A DNA stretch of 64,000 nt from Ditylenchus dipsaci (Eukaryota > Nematoda > Chromadorea > Rhabditida > Anguinidae). Position 1 is the first letter of the stretch. Each line of letters starts with the position of its first letter. Shown piece by piece: positions 22,842-33,900 of this stretch. Location of the stretch: NCBI GenBank assembly GCA_004194705.1, contig SADC01000021.1, positions 372,001-436,000 of the forward strand, in the 5' to 3' direction. The position numbers were made by a program, and so were the translations under genes. The notes under the pieces are model-generated. The model was not told where the DNA came from. It worked only from the letters and a program-made list of their open reading frames with translations, and ran no database searches.

Positions 22842-25800
22842 TATATCGGAAAACCCTTTGCTCTCAAAAACTATCTGCTGGTCAGTCTAGCACAATTTAC
22901 CCTCTACAAATCAAATTTAACTCAAGAATTTTGTGTTAGCTAGAGCGAAAAATGCTTGCTGACATGTTTTAACCAGGAAAAAGTTGGAGTTTACTCGAAT
23001 TGGAAGAGTGAGGGTGGCACTAGATTATTTTCTCGGCCACTGGTCTTTCTATTCTAACCTTTGATTGTTTGGAGTAGCCACCTGGATGAAGCTATTTTAG
23101 CAGAAAAGGGGGAAATTTTTTGAGTATTGCCACTAGCTCAATAAAGAAGAAAAGAATAAGGTGTGTTAGACTGCAATATTTCATACGTGCTAAAAATTCT
23201 ATGACAAAAACTAAACAATAGTTTTGAAGTAAATAAGTAAAAGCAGATATCTGACGTTAAAACATTATAAAAAATTAAAAACCAGTCATGGACAATTTTA
23301 CCTACAACACGCGGCTTCAGAATTTTAAAAATAAGTGGTAATTTCAATTATCATTTTGTGGTATCGGGTGTCATGAAAAGTAAAAAAGTTTAGCTGACCT
23401 CATACTAAATTAAAATTGATGACAAAACTCACTTTCTAAATTCTGAAACCCGTGCACAGGTTTTAGACATTTTTAGAGATTTTAGTGTTTTCTCATTTAA
23501 AAAAAGTTGCTGAACTTCTGAATTCGACTTTTTTTTAATTGCCTTGGTTTCCCTGGAACAGTTGACTTCTGCCAAAAAAGATCAATTTTAGTCGGTCAGC
23601 AGTTTTTTTAATTTGAATTTTTTAAAATGTTTATGAATGGTCTTTGCTGTGAAAATGTATAAACCAAGAAAGAATGAACATTTTCAAAAGTTTGAAAAAA
23701 GCACTAGGCGATGCACTTGGGTTTATACGAGATTGAAGAAATTGACCATTAGTGGTCGCCTGTTCATAAACGGCCACATAAATTATGGTCTTTGCTACAC
23801 ATTAAAATTTTGAAATAAAATAAAGAAAGGCCAGAGTGACTTATATTTCTTCCTCCCCAAAGTGGTTTTTGACCCCTATTTCGACTTTTAAGGCTTTAAT
23901 TATGCTAGAAACATGTTTCTGGGAGGGGGACGACATTTTTTGGAATTTTTTTTGACTTAAGATAGGCCTAAAGCGGCCTAAAATGACTCTAACTCCTAAG
24001 TCTCCAAAAATGTGATTTTTGAAGAAGAAATTTTTTTGAAAAATAAATGTCGTCCCCTCTGAAAAACGTGTTTTCTAGCCTAATTACAGCATGATAAACA
24101 CGAATATGTTGTTAAAAATGAGTTTTGAGAGGACGACATATAAGGCACTTTAGCCTAAAAAAAATAAGAATTTTATAGATTAACACTAAGCAACATATTT
24201 TTATTTATTCACAAATAAGCCAATTTCAGACCGAAAAAATCTGTTCTAAAAAAGATATCCATTACATCAGGCTAGCAAAAATCTTAAGGGAATTCACCAA
24301 ATTAATTAAAATCTATGCAGCTATCAAACCACCCAAAAAATTGTTAATGAACAAAAGCTTGGCTGAAAACAGACCCCAAAATATATGGGAATGCAGAAAT
24401 TAATGGTCTGTGTCCGGACAAGCCACCAAAACCATAAGGCTTTACTACTGCTAGTTTTGCTAAAATAGCAACCCTCAAAAAGGCAATTCCCCTAGCGGCT
24501 CAAGAAACAATGAAGAGGAAAAACAAGTAGTTAGTTGTTTCAAAATTGTACCTTTTTCAAAAATAAGTTGCAACTGTGGGGAAGAATTAGAGGTATGTTC
24601 ATTCAACTTAGGTACGTTATTACAGCACACCAAAATATGCCTTTGTCAATCTTGTTGTTTTTTTTCTGAAAATTTTTCTTTTAAAGAGCGGAGTAGGGTT
24701 AAAATTTGGTGTGGGTCTTTAGACAGACTTTTTAAATTTAGAGTTCGTCTCAAGAAAAAAAAACCCACGTAATCTCACCCATTTTGGAACAATTTCGAGC
24801 ACACTCATGAAAGTTGCCTCGCCTCTCACCCGCCAACAACGGTTACAATCCATTTTTTTCTTATTTTGAAACATTTAAATACGCTGGCCTGCACCTAATC
24901 AGGACGAGCGAAGGAAAAATTGATATTGGATCTAAAATAGAGAATCAACTAAAAGATGTCAAAAATCTAAGGCTGAAATTTAGTCCAAATACTTCAAAAC
25001 GGTATTTCAGTTGTAAAAAGTTGTAAGTGAAAAAAGAGATAAAAAAATGTTAAACAATAAGTTTTTATTAAATTAAAGTGTACAGAGTGGCCCAAAAAGT
25101 ATGGAAAATTTTGAAAACTATTTTTTTTAATCTGTTACTTATTTCTGTTTTTTTCTAATTAAACCTTTTGTAGTTTTAATCGAAGAGATCCCAGGTAACT
25201 TAAAGGACCATGGCTTTTGAACGCAGCAACATTTCGCAAATTTGATTTGGCGGAGGACACTTTTTTACTCCGAAAATGTTTGTTTGAATAATTTTTTATT
25301 TTAATTTAAAATTAACATTTTATGTCTTAGTCCAGGGATATCTGTGAAATAACATAGTTAGTTATGGTGCAGTCACTTTCCCGTCCAAAATAATTGTTAA
25401 ACACAAAAAGCATGAAAAATGAGCTGATTTTATGCACTGCTCTAAGCAAACATGGCAAAAAGAGAAATAAAAGTTGAAAGATGCTGAAAAATTTATTAGC
25501 CTCTCAATATGGAGACCTACAAATTCACATTGCCTGGTCTGCCCACCTCATATAAAATGGTCGGCGTGGGAGAAAAAATTAAAAATAAACAAAAAAATTA
25601 GTTGCCTTTTGCCTCAACCCAGCAGACTGACTAAGGCTACAAGAAACCTGAGCCTTTTGCAGCAGCAAAAAAGGGCAAAAGCCCTCTCGAACATATATAA
25701 TAGTTTTTTTCCACTAAAAAGAGCCGCCGAAAGTGGACGCCTGGAAAGCATAAAAAAGGAGGAACAAAAGGCCCGCTATCAATTTTATGGAATATAAACA

Positions 25801-26860
25801 AAAGAATTTCATAATGGTTTTTGTTTGCAAAGTTGAGTTTCGATAAGCCAAAATTTGTTCAAGTTCGTTTCCCAAACTGATTTTTTCAGGACGGTTCAAT
25901 AAAGTTTATAGTGCCCACCCAGTCAGGATTAATTTTTTTTAAATTTTTTCTGAATTTTTCCAGCCACTGGTGTATACCGCTCCGGCTCTGGCTCTAGCTC
26001 TGCCTCTGAGTCAGAAAAAGAGCCAGAGCAAAACTTTCGAAAAGTCAAAGCCAGAACACAAATTTGAAAAACTCAGAGCTAAAGCCAAAGCAAGAACTTT
26101 GAAAACTCAGAGCCAAGAAAGAATGCTTATACATCACTGTTTCGAGCTGGTATTAAAAGTTTTTTTGGAAAAAAAGATGCACAACTCTCCTGAAATCGAC
26201 ACAAAAATACAACATATTCGATTTCAGCAATTTCATACTTGGAAATACAAACTTTTAAAAATCAATAACACCCTAAATTAAAGTAACAACACAACTGGTA
26301 TGTTGAATTTTCGACTAAATTTTATAAACTGCAGTATTTTATCCATATTTAGTGCATGTCAAAGATCGCAAGAGATAATTGCACAAAAATATTAGTAGGT
26401 TGAGCACACTCACGAAAATGGAACAAAATAACCCGCCTGCAAAAAAGGCTCCAAGCCACCAATTTTTGGGGCAAGACAGTGGAGGGGAATAAAAATTAAT
26501 TTAACCTCAGCCAAGTTTCTTCCCCTCTTCTAGCTAGGCAAAAGGAAAGGAGGAGGAATCGAATTATTTTCGGCAGCCAGCCAAGTGGGCAAGACATTGA
26601 ACAGAAGAGTGCCTTTTGGGCTTGTGCCTAAGACCAGTACCACCTTGTCATATTCATTATATGCAGCTAATTTTTACTTATTTATAATTTTCACGTAGAA
26701 TATGCTGAATCGGCCGAGAACGATCATAGTCCCAAAGTGCAAGGTGAGAAATTCCCATCCCTACTTGGTCAATCACCACGTTTTAACACTCCGGCTACAG
26801 TGCGTGACTTTTTGAACTCCGGATGTTCAATTTTACAGGGAGTATAATGGGCAACAGGTT
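22842..26860. other. Repeat-bearing stretch without a recognised gene
   Basis: It contains an inverted pair at about 23870-24115 (TTTCTGGGAGGGGGACGACAT mirrored by ATGTCGTCCCC), a mariner-like terminus TACAGAGTGGCCCAAAAAGT near 25080 with no partner found, and a degenerate GCTCTGGCTCTAGCTCTG run at about 25975-26110. A possible 45-nt plus-strand exon at 26699-26743 was considered and rejected. Confidence 0.4.
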
Positions 26861-26869
26861 TTAAAAGAG

Positions 26870-27790
26870 AAATTCTGTAATTTTGTAGCTTGGTCAGACC
26901 CTCAGAAAATGGGAAATTGAGTGTTTTGGCTCAAATAAAAAGCCTACGATGTGCTGAGTACGATAGCACCAAATTCGGCCACTTATATTCGGCCACTAAT
27001 TCGCCAAGCTATGGCTTCCTGAAGTTTGGCACTCAGAAAAACCAGTAGGTTTTTAAAACAACTTATGTTCAGTAAGAATCTGGTGATGCACACTCGTTTA
27101 AAGACTTATTCGATGCAAAATAAGTTGCTCTTTCTAATGAGCACTGAAAGTTTGCGATCTGTTGGCGAAAAAATGTGTATTTTTCAGAAAATCAGCGTTT
27201 TTGAACAATTTTTTTTGGCAAATAAACCCCCCTAAGAAACAGAAATCTGCTTACACCAACCCTAAATTTTAGGCATCAGAAAGAAAATATCATTTTGCAT
27301 CTTTTTGGCGAAAAAATTCCGAAAAATTGGGAGGCAAGACAAAAAAGGCTTTTGAAGTTTGCTAGTCGTCTTAGCTCTTTTGAGTTTTATGACGTAATTT
27401 TTTTTACTAGGCAAACCTTAAATTCTTACACCAGATTCGTGATCAGCGGATCTGATTTGCTCCTAAAAGTTTTCTTAGAAGTACAATTTGAATGTCATAT
27501 TTCGAGTTCCTCTAAAGACAATAAATATTCGAATAATATTGGACTTGTTTGAAAGAGCAACTCATGATGCGCCGAATAAGTCTTTAAACGAGTGTACATC
27601 ACCAGATTTTTACTGAGCATAAATTGTTAAAAAAAAAATTTACTGGTTTATTTGAGTGCCAAACTTCAGGAAGCCATAGCTTGGCGAATTAGTGAGAAAA
27701 AGTGGCCGAATTTGGTGCTATCGTACTCAGCACATCGTAGGCTTTTTATTTGAGCCAAAACACTCTGAGGGGTCCAACCGAACTACAAAA
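26870..27790. repeat. Large imperfect palindrome (about 0.9 kb)
   Basis: AGCCTACGATGTGCTGAGTA and GGCTTCCTGAAGTTTGGCAC on the left are mirrored by TGCCAAACTTCAGGAAGCC and TACTCAGCACATCGTAGGCT on the right. A second pair, AAGACTTATTCGATGC and GCGCCGAATAAGTCTT, lies inside. No transposase or clear target duplication was seen. Confidence 0.65.
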
Positions 27791-28685
27791 TTAGAGGAAA
27801 CTCGCTCTTTAAAGAGCGATTTTTGTAATTTTGGACTACAGGGTGTCTCAAAATTACGTTAACATTTTCAAATTTAATATTTTTGCTCAAATTTCAGTTT
27901 TTTCTATTTTTTTATGATTTATTATTCGTTATTAGTTCATTATTCGTTTATAATAGCTTTACTAAGGACGTGTCCGACAGTTTCCATCCAAAAATTCGGA
28001 AACGGGCAACAACGGTGTTATGCTACCCGATTTCTTTTAAAATGTAATCCCCTCTATTTTTCGCTCTAAAAAGGCCTCTAAAAAAATAAAAGATCCTGTC
28101 TATTTTTTTGATGACTTTTCTAAGAAATAACATATAATTAACAATTTCACGTCAGATAGTGCAAAAAATTTCAAAAAATCGCCTTTTCTGAGAAGTATGT
28201 CGAAAAGAAGTCAAGTAATATGCCAATTCTAAGGACACTCACGTGCTCAGCGTGGTCGATTCACTTGTAAACGTTGCTGAGTACGAGTATAGCCTCAGCA
28301 TTGACATATTGCTAATAAAAGGCTGAACTTTCCTCATAATTTTTTCAATTCTTTTTGTAAAGGCCTTTTTAGATCAAAAAAATATGTAAAGCAGTGTTTT
28401 TCCCTATTTTTAGGCCCTTTTCTCAAACTTATTATTGTCACATGTCAAATTTTTTTACAGTATGAAAGTGCTGTCGATTTTGCATATTATTCGTGAATTA
28501 AATTTACAAATTTGACTGATAAACGTTTAAAAGAAAAAAACACTCACTTCTTAGAGAATTTTAACTACACTTTTTTTTAAACCTCGCTTACCCAAATAAA
28601 AAAATACGTCGACCAAATGGTCAGGTAACCCAGTGATCACAAAACAAAATTTAGGCTAAAAATGAGATAACAAAATTATATTTAA

Positions 28686-28919
28686 AGGACCATGGTCACG
28701 CGTTCTAAATATTCCCTCGCCAATTCAAATTTTATAACCTAATCATTCAACTTCTGTACAAATTTTTCAAATTGGTTTCAAATAAAACAAGGCCTAGAAT
28801 TTTATTTTTAGTATAGTTGTGTAAGAAACCAAGTTAAAACATCCGTACAGAAGTTTAATGAATAGGAAACTTTTTTGAATTGGCGGGCGACAACCGTTGT
28901 CGGAGACGGCAATGGCCCC
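28686..28919. mobile_element. TTAA-flanked palindromic MITE, family AGGGCCATGGCC
   Basis: The ends AGGACCATGG and CAATGGCCCC are flanked by TTAA. Each half carries the block TTCTGTACAxAxTTTTxAAxTTGG, with a centre near the palindromic CCTAGAATTxxATTxTTAGGTAT. The same element occurs at 34862-35093 and 36820-37048, with a diverged copy at about 61079-61312 and a half copy at about 47835-47945. Confidence 0.75.
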
Positions 28920-29081
28920 TTAATATTGATTCAATTTCAGGTATGGGTAAGGCTAACTTTGTTTTAGTGACCTTTGTCGCAAATTTAGTGCAAACATCTG
29001 AAGGCGCATTCATAATGAGGATTCTGTTTACGGATGCTAAAACAGATTACTCGTTGTTTCGCCCGGCCGAAATTTTCTAAT

Positions 29082-29333
29082 TACCGTATTTCCTCTAAAA
29101 TAGCCCCCGGGGCTATTTTATTCAAACCTCCAATTTTCAGAAAAATTTGGATTCGATTTCGAGATTTTCGGGTGGAAATCCAAAATCGAAAAAGTGGAAT
29201 CGGTAGAGCTCGTGGGAGTTAAAAAAATGCGAAAGACAGATTTGCAAAATATTCACTCTAGCTTGAGATATAGGTCTTCCAAGTAGGCGGAGGGCTATTT
29301 TAGAAGGAGGGCTATTTTAGAGGAAATACGGTA
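29082..29333. mobile_element. TACCGTA-terminated MITE (252 bp)
   Basis: TACCGTATTTCCTCTAAAAT and ATTTTAGAGGAAATACGGTA are perfect inverted ends. The sub-terminal GGCTATTTTAGAAGGAGG unit is repeated, as in the larger members of this family. Confidence 0.75.
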
Positions 29334-29689
29334 TATTAGAAATTGTCTGGCAGGCGTCAAAATTAAATATTTTAACGTAAAATCACAAATTTTCTAAAGA
29401 TTTGGGATTCCAAATAAAGTAAAAATCTTTAAATAAAATACTTTTCACAGCCCTGGAGTAGTCTTTAAAAGTTGGTTTTGAATACAATACCAAGAATACG
29501 ACTTTCGATGGAGGGGGTTGGTAATTAATAAGGTTGGGATCAGGGTGGTATCCACAACTTTTTGAAATCGAACTCAGCCATCAGCCGGCTGAGGTAAAAT
29601 TTTAGACTCGGCTAATGACTGGGCTGAGGAAAATTTTTTTAGCAAATTTTTGATTTTTTTTATTGATTTTCGAATGTCACCCTGGTTAA

Positions 29690-30725
29690 GATCCTGACCG
29701 GTCATATCGGTAAAAATTGCGAATCGGGAGTTTTGCGCCCGGACCAATAATACAAATTTTTTCAAATTTTGGAAAAGTTAATCATTCATCATTAACTATA
29801 ACTTTTTCGTTTTCAGCTGAGTGCTTATGCTTAAAATATGCCCTGCACCCAATTACGTAGAGCTGTAAATATTTTTCGCCGAAGCACATCAAAATAAATT
29901 GCAAAAAGGCATTCCGATTTCAACCTTTTTTTACTGTAGACCTAAAATTTTGTTTTTGACTGAGTGACATTTCGAAAAAAAACCTTAGCTATTATAGCTC
30001 GTTCGCTGAGCTATTCGCCAGTATGTTTATTTCCTTCCCACGATTGAAAGAATGAAAATTCCCTGCACGGCTAAGTTTAGCATATGTTTACCTCCAAGCT
30101 TTTTGTATAAACTTCATATAGCTCGGAAAGCAATTTTTTTCAATCACACAGAGCTCTATGAACATTCATCTGGTATATCGTTTTCCGAAATTTTATTCAA
30201 GCCTGAATTTGCTTACTGGGAATTGAAAAATCGGAAAGAGCAAATACCAAACGTCGGACATGACAGATTTCGGGGTTGCGAAATGTATGGTAAACTTTAC
30301 CGCGCGATCGGAATTTTCATTTTTCCAATCATGTACAGAACATAATTATACTGGCTGATAGCCCAGCGAACGAGCTACAATAGCTAAGGTTTTTTTTGTT
30401 CTAAATATCACTCAGTAAAAAAATTTAGGCCTACAGTAAAGAAAGGTTAGTATCGAAATTTTAGGCATCACGTAAGAATGGGTTTTTTGAAGCTTATTTT
30501 TGATGTACTTCGGCAAACTTTTTTTACAGCTTCACGTAATCGGGGAGCTGGTAACTTTGAAGCATGAGCACTCAGCTGCAATACGAAAAAATTATATTTA
30601 ACGCTTGCGTTAAACAACTGCAAGCAGTTCTAGGAAATTTTTTTCCAAAATTTGAAAACAAATTTGAACTTTTGGTCTTGGCACGAAACTCCCTATTCGC
30701 AATTTTTACCGATTTGACACGCCGT
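29690..30725. repeat. Large palindrome (about 1.0 kb)
   Basis: GGTAAAAATTGCGAATCGGG on the left pairs with CCCTATTCGCAATTTTTACC on the right. Further in, CCTTAGCTATTATAGCTCGT pairs with ACGAGCTACAATAGCTAAGG, and ATGAAAATTCCCTGCACGG with a partner near 30300. It lies immediately downstream of the chemoreceptor gene's 3' end. Confidence 0.65.
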
Positions 30726-30916
30726 GCGGTAATCGGTAGGTTAGCGGTAAGTTACCGTAGTAACTTACCGCCCACGAACCGTGGTTAACGATCAAACATT
30801 CAACTGCAAAAGACTTTCAACTGCAATTTGTTTAACAGGTTTACTTTGCGATTCAAGCTTATGTTGTTTTTAAAAAATTTTGACATTCCATTACTAAAAA
30901 CAACTTTATCCAAACT

Positions 30917-30922
30917 TTTATT
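30917..30922 (-). terminator. Polyadenylation signal AATAAA of the chemoreceptor gene
   Basis: AATAAA on the minus strand begins four bases after the TAA stop codon. Such very short 3' UTRs are common in nematodes. Confidence 0.5.
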
Positions 30923-30925
30923 TGT

Positions 30926-33900
30926 TTAATTAGAACGCCAAGCAGCTGTAACCGTGGGCTGTCTAAACTCAGTTATACGTTTTGTAGTGACAAGTTGGCC
31001 TGTAACCACAGCAGTTTTATAACCTAATAACTGTTTTAATCTCTGCTTCATCAGTCGTCGAACAGGTTGACTTGCCCATAGGAGTAGCCAGGCAGGCATT
31101 GCCACTGTGCACAGATCAGTCAACCAAGGATATTGGTTAAAAGTAGACAGGAAAAGGATTTGTGACTGACCCACGGCCATAATTATCTGAAATAGTTGAG
31201 TGTAAATTTTTTATTATGGTTGTCGAATTAGCCAAATTGCACAATAAAGTTTTAGGGGAGGGGTAAATTTTATATACGCATCGCTTAGTGGCGCACACCT
31301 TATTTTTTATCTACCTTTATTTACAATTTTCGTGTCAAAATGATCTTCACACTCGTGGCTATTTACCAAAATTATCAGCGTAGAGTTTCACACCTGCTGG
31401 AGCTTATTTACAGGCTAAGACAGACTTATTTTCCGAAAATTGATCTTTTTTTGGGTTTAACATTGACTGGTTTGATTGATATTTTGTAACTTTTTTTCTA
31501 CAAGTCTCAATTTTCATATACTAAAATGTAGTCAAGATTCTAGGCTTTCATTTGATCTAGCATACGAAGAAAAAGGTAATATGTAGTTAGAGTTAACATA
31601 AAAAAAACATTCAATGATGCTCAAATCCATGCCATTTATTTTGACGGTCATTTGCACAAAATCCCAAAATTAGGGCATTTGCTGACAGTAGATACAGTGA
31701 TGGTCGATGATTTTTGCCTTTAAAAGTCAGTGAACTTACTCAACATCAGAGTAAAATAAATAGGGTGTGAACCCAGAAGAATCACATCTCAAAATTAAAA
31801 AAAGAAATGTTATCTTTTTGCAGTTTTTTGAAAGGACAATACTTTTTTCTCCGCCTAATTTACTTCTTTTTCCGCCTAATTTACTCTTTTTTCCGCCTAA
31901 TTTTGATTCTCGACACGAAATCAACCATTTTTAAAATTTTTGTGTGAAATTCAGGGGTCGGCAAAGACCAGATGGCTGGAGACCCACTCCGGAATGGCCA
32001 AAAGGCCAAAATTATTGGTTTTTTGCGGGTTTACTAAAGGGGGAGTAAAATTTTCGAAAAAAATCGATTGAGCGGATCAGATTTCGGGTCCGATCTTTTT
32101 GAAACTTGATCAAAATTTATGGAAATCCGTTTTGAAAGACTTCTTTTCGACAGCTTACCCCTTATTTTGCAGCCAGTGAGATAAGCTGGAAATCGTGGAG
32201 TCACTAGTCTAACACTACGTGTCCAATGACGTTGCAATAGTCGCAGTTACAGTGTGTGTCCGATGACGCCTTGGGCAAATACCAGAGGGCTCAGGACCCA
32301 CTCCGGAATGGCCAAAAGGCCAAAATAATGGGTTTTTTCGGGGGTAATCTGGGAGAACTGAACCTTTTGCAAAAAAAGCGATTGGGCAGATCAGATTTTG
32401 GGTCCAATGGGCTTAATCGCCCACAAATCCACCCTGAACCACTCTAAACCCCAAAACCTGAAATTCTGAGCGATTTAACCAATCGGGCCCAAAATCTGAT
32501 CCGCCCAATCGCTTTTTTGCAAAAGGTTTACTCCCCCAAATTACCCCCCGAAAAAACCAATTATTTTGGCCTTTTGGCCATTCCGGAGTGGGTCCTGAGC
32601 TATCTGGTCTTTGCCCACCGCTTGATTTCGCACAAAAAAATTAAAAATTCTGGATTTCGTGCGAGAATCAAATCTGTGACAGAAATGAGGAAATCTGTGA
32701 AAGAAAAACTGAACCTGTGACAAAAAAATTTTACCTAAGTATCACGTCAGTACTACTACTGGGTATCACCAACTGAGCAGCCTCATTTGGATACTCTCTC
32801 CTAGGTACGCCTACCTGGGTACCGCTCACCTAAGTAACACCACCTGGTCAACTCATTCTAAGCAGGCCCTTCCTTCCTGGGTATCCCTTACCTGAGTAAC
32901 ACCACCAAGATACCACCAACTGGGTATCACCAGCTAGGTACCCCACCTATCACCACCTAAGTACCCCTACGTAGGTACCGACACCTGAGTACTGCCATAT
33001 AGGTAAGTTTTAGGCCATATTTGAAGTGAATCACAACATGTGATGAGGTGGATCAGACCATGTTAGGAGGCGCATTAATCTACGAACCATATTCTTGGAG
33101 TATAGCATTCAATAAACTATTGGCAATACATCAGTTCAGAGAGCAAAATAACTATGCAAAAGTGAGTAGAAAAGTATAGGCAGAAAAAAATTCAACAAAA
33201 AACTGCCTTGGTCCACCTGTTGTTTTGTGAACAGATGTCGGAAGTAGGATTTCGATGTAGGAGGTAGGAAGTCGAATGTAGGAAGTCGGAAGTCCATTGA
33301 AGGCACCCTCACTTCGACATCGACTTCGATATACTACATCCATTGGAGACGAGCTATCCAATGACGCGGAAAAGTGTGACTGCGACTGTGACTGCGACGT
33401 AAATTCAAATCGATTTGAAGCGTCAGTCGCAGTGACAGTCGCACTTTTCCGCGCCATTGGACACACACGGTGACTGCGACTGTTGACGTGTGTCCAATGA
33501 CGCGGAAAAGTCGCAGTCACACTTTTCCGCGTAATTGGACACGTAGTGTAAGGGCATTGTTAAAAAAGGGTCAAAAACGTGATGCTGAAAATACGATTTT
33601 AAATCTAAGAGGGAAGATGATTATCATAGATTTTTCGGTATTTTGTGATAATTAAAATTCACACGAGAAATACAAGCTATAAGACCAGCTCGCCTAGATG
33701 CGAAACTTCACGCTGAATCTATATATTTACTTAAGTTATGGGTTAATATGCGTCAGATAGCTTGTTTTTTGTCTACAAAATAGGATATGAAATTTGTGTG
33801 AGTGCTTATGTAATAAAAAACTAACATGTTTTTATAAAACACTTTCCAGTACTTTCAGGTATTTTTAAAAAATGAGGTTTTCGGTGTAAAAGTTGCTCTA

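Noticed and set aside
25970..26281. Frame beginning MYTAPALALALPL
   Set aside because: Its start is a degenerate GGCTCT repeat and the rest has no recognisable domain or splice context.
26699..26743. Possible 45-nt plus-strand exon (MLNRPRTIIVPKCK) between CGTAG and a GTGAGA donor
   Set aside because: No partner exon in a compatible phase and no recognisable domain; it is too short to support alone.
31736..31924. Repeat protein with KLGGKKSKLGGKR
   Set aside because: The amino-acid repeat is the translation of the CCGCCTAATTT arm units of the 31.8-kb element.
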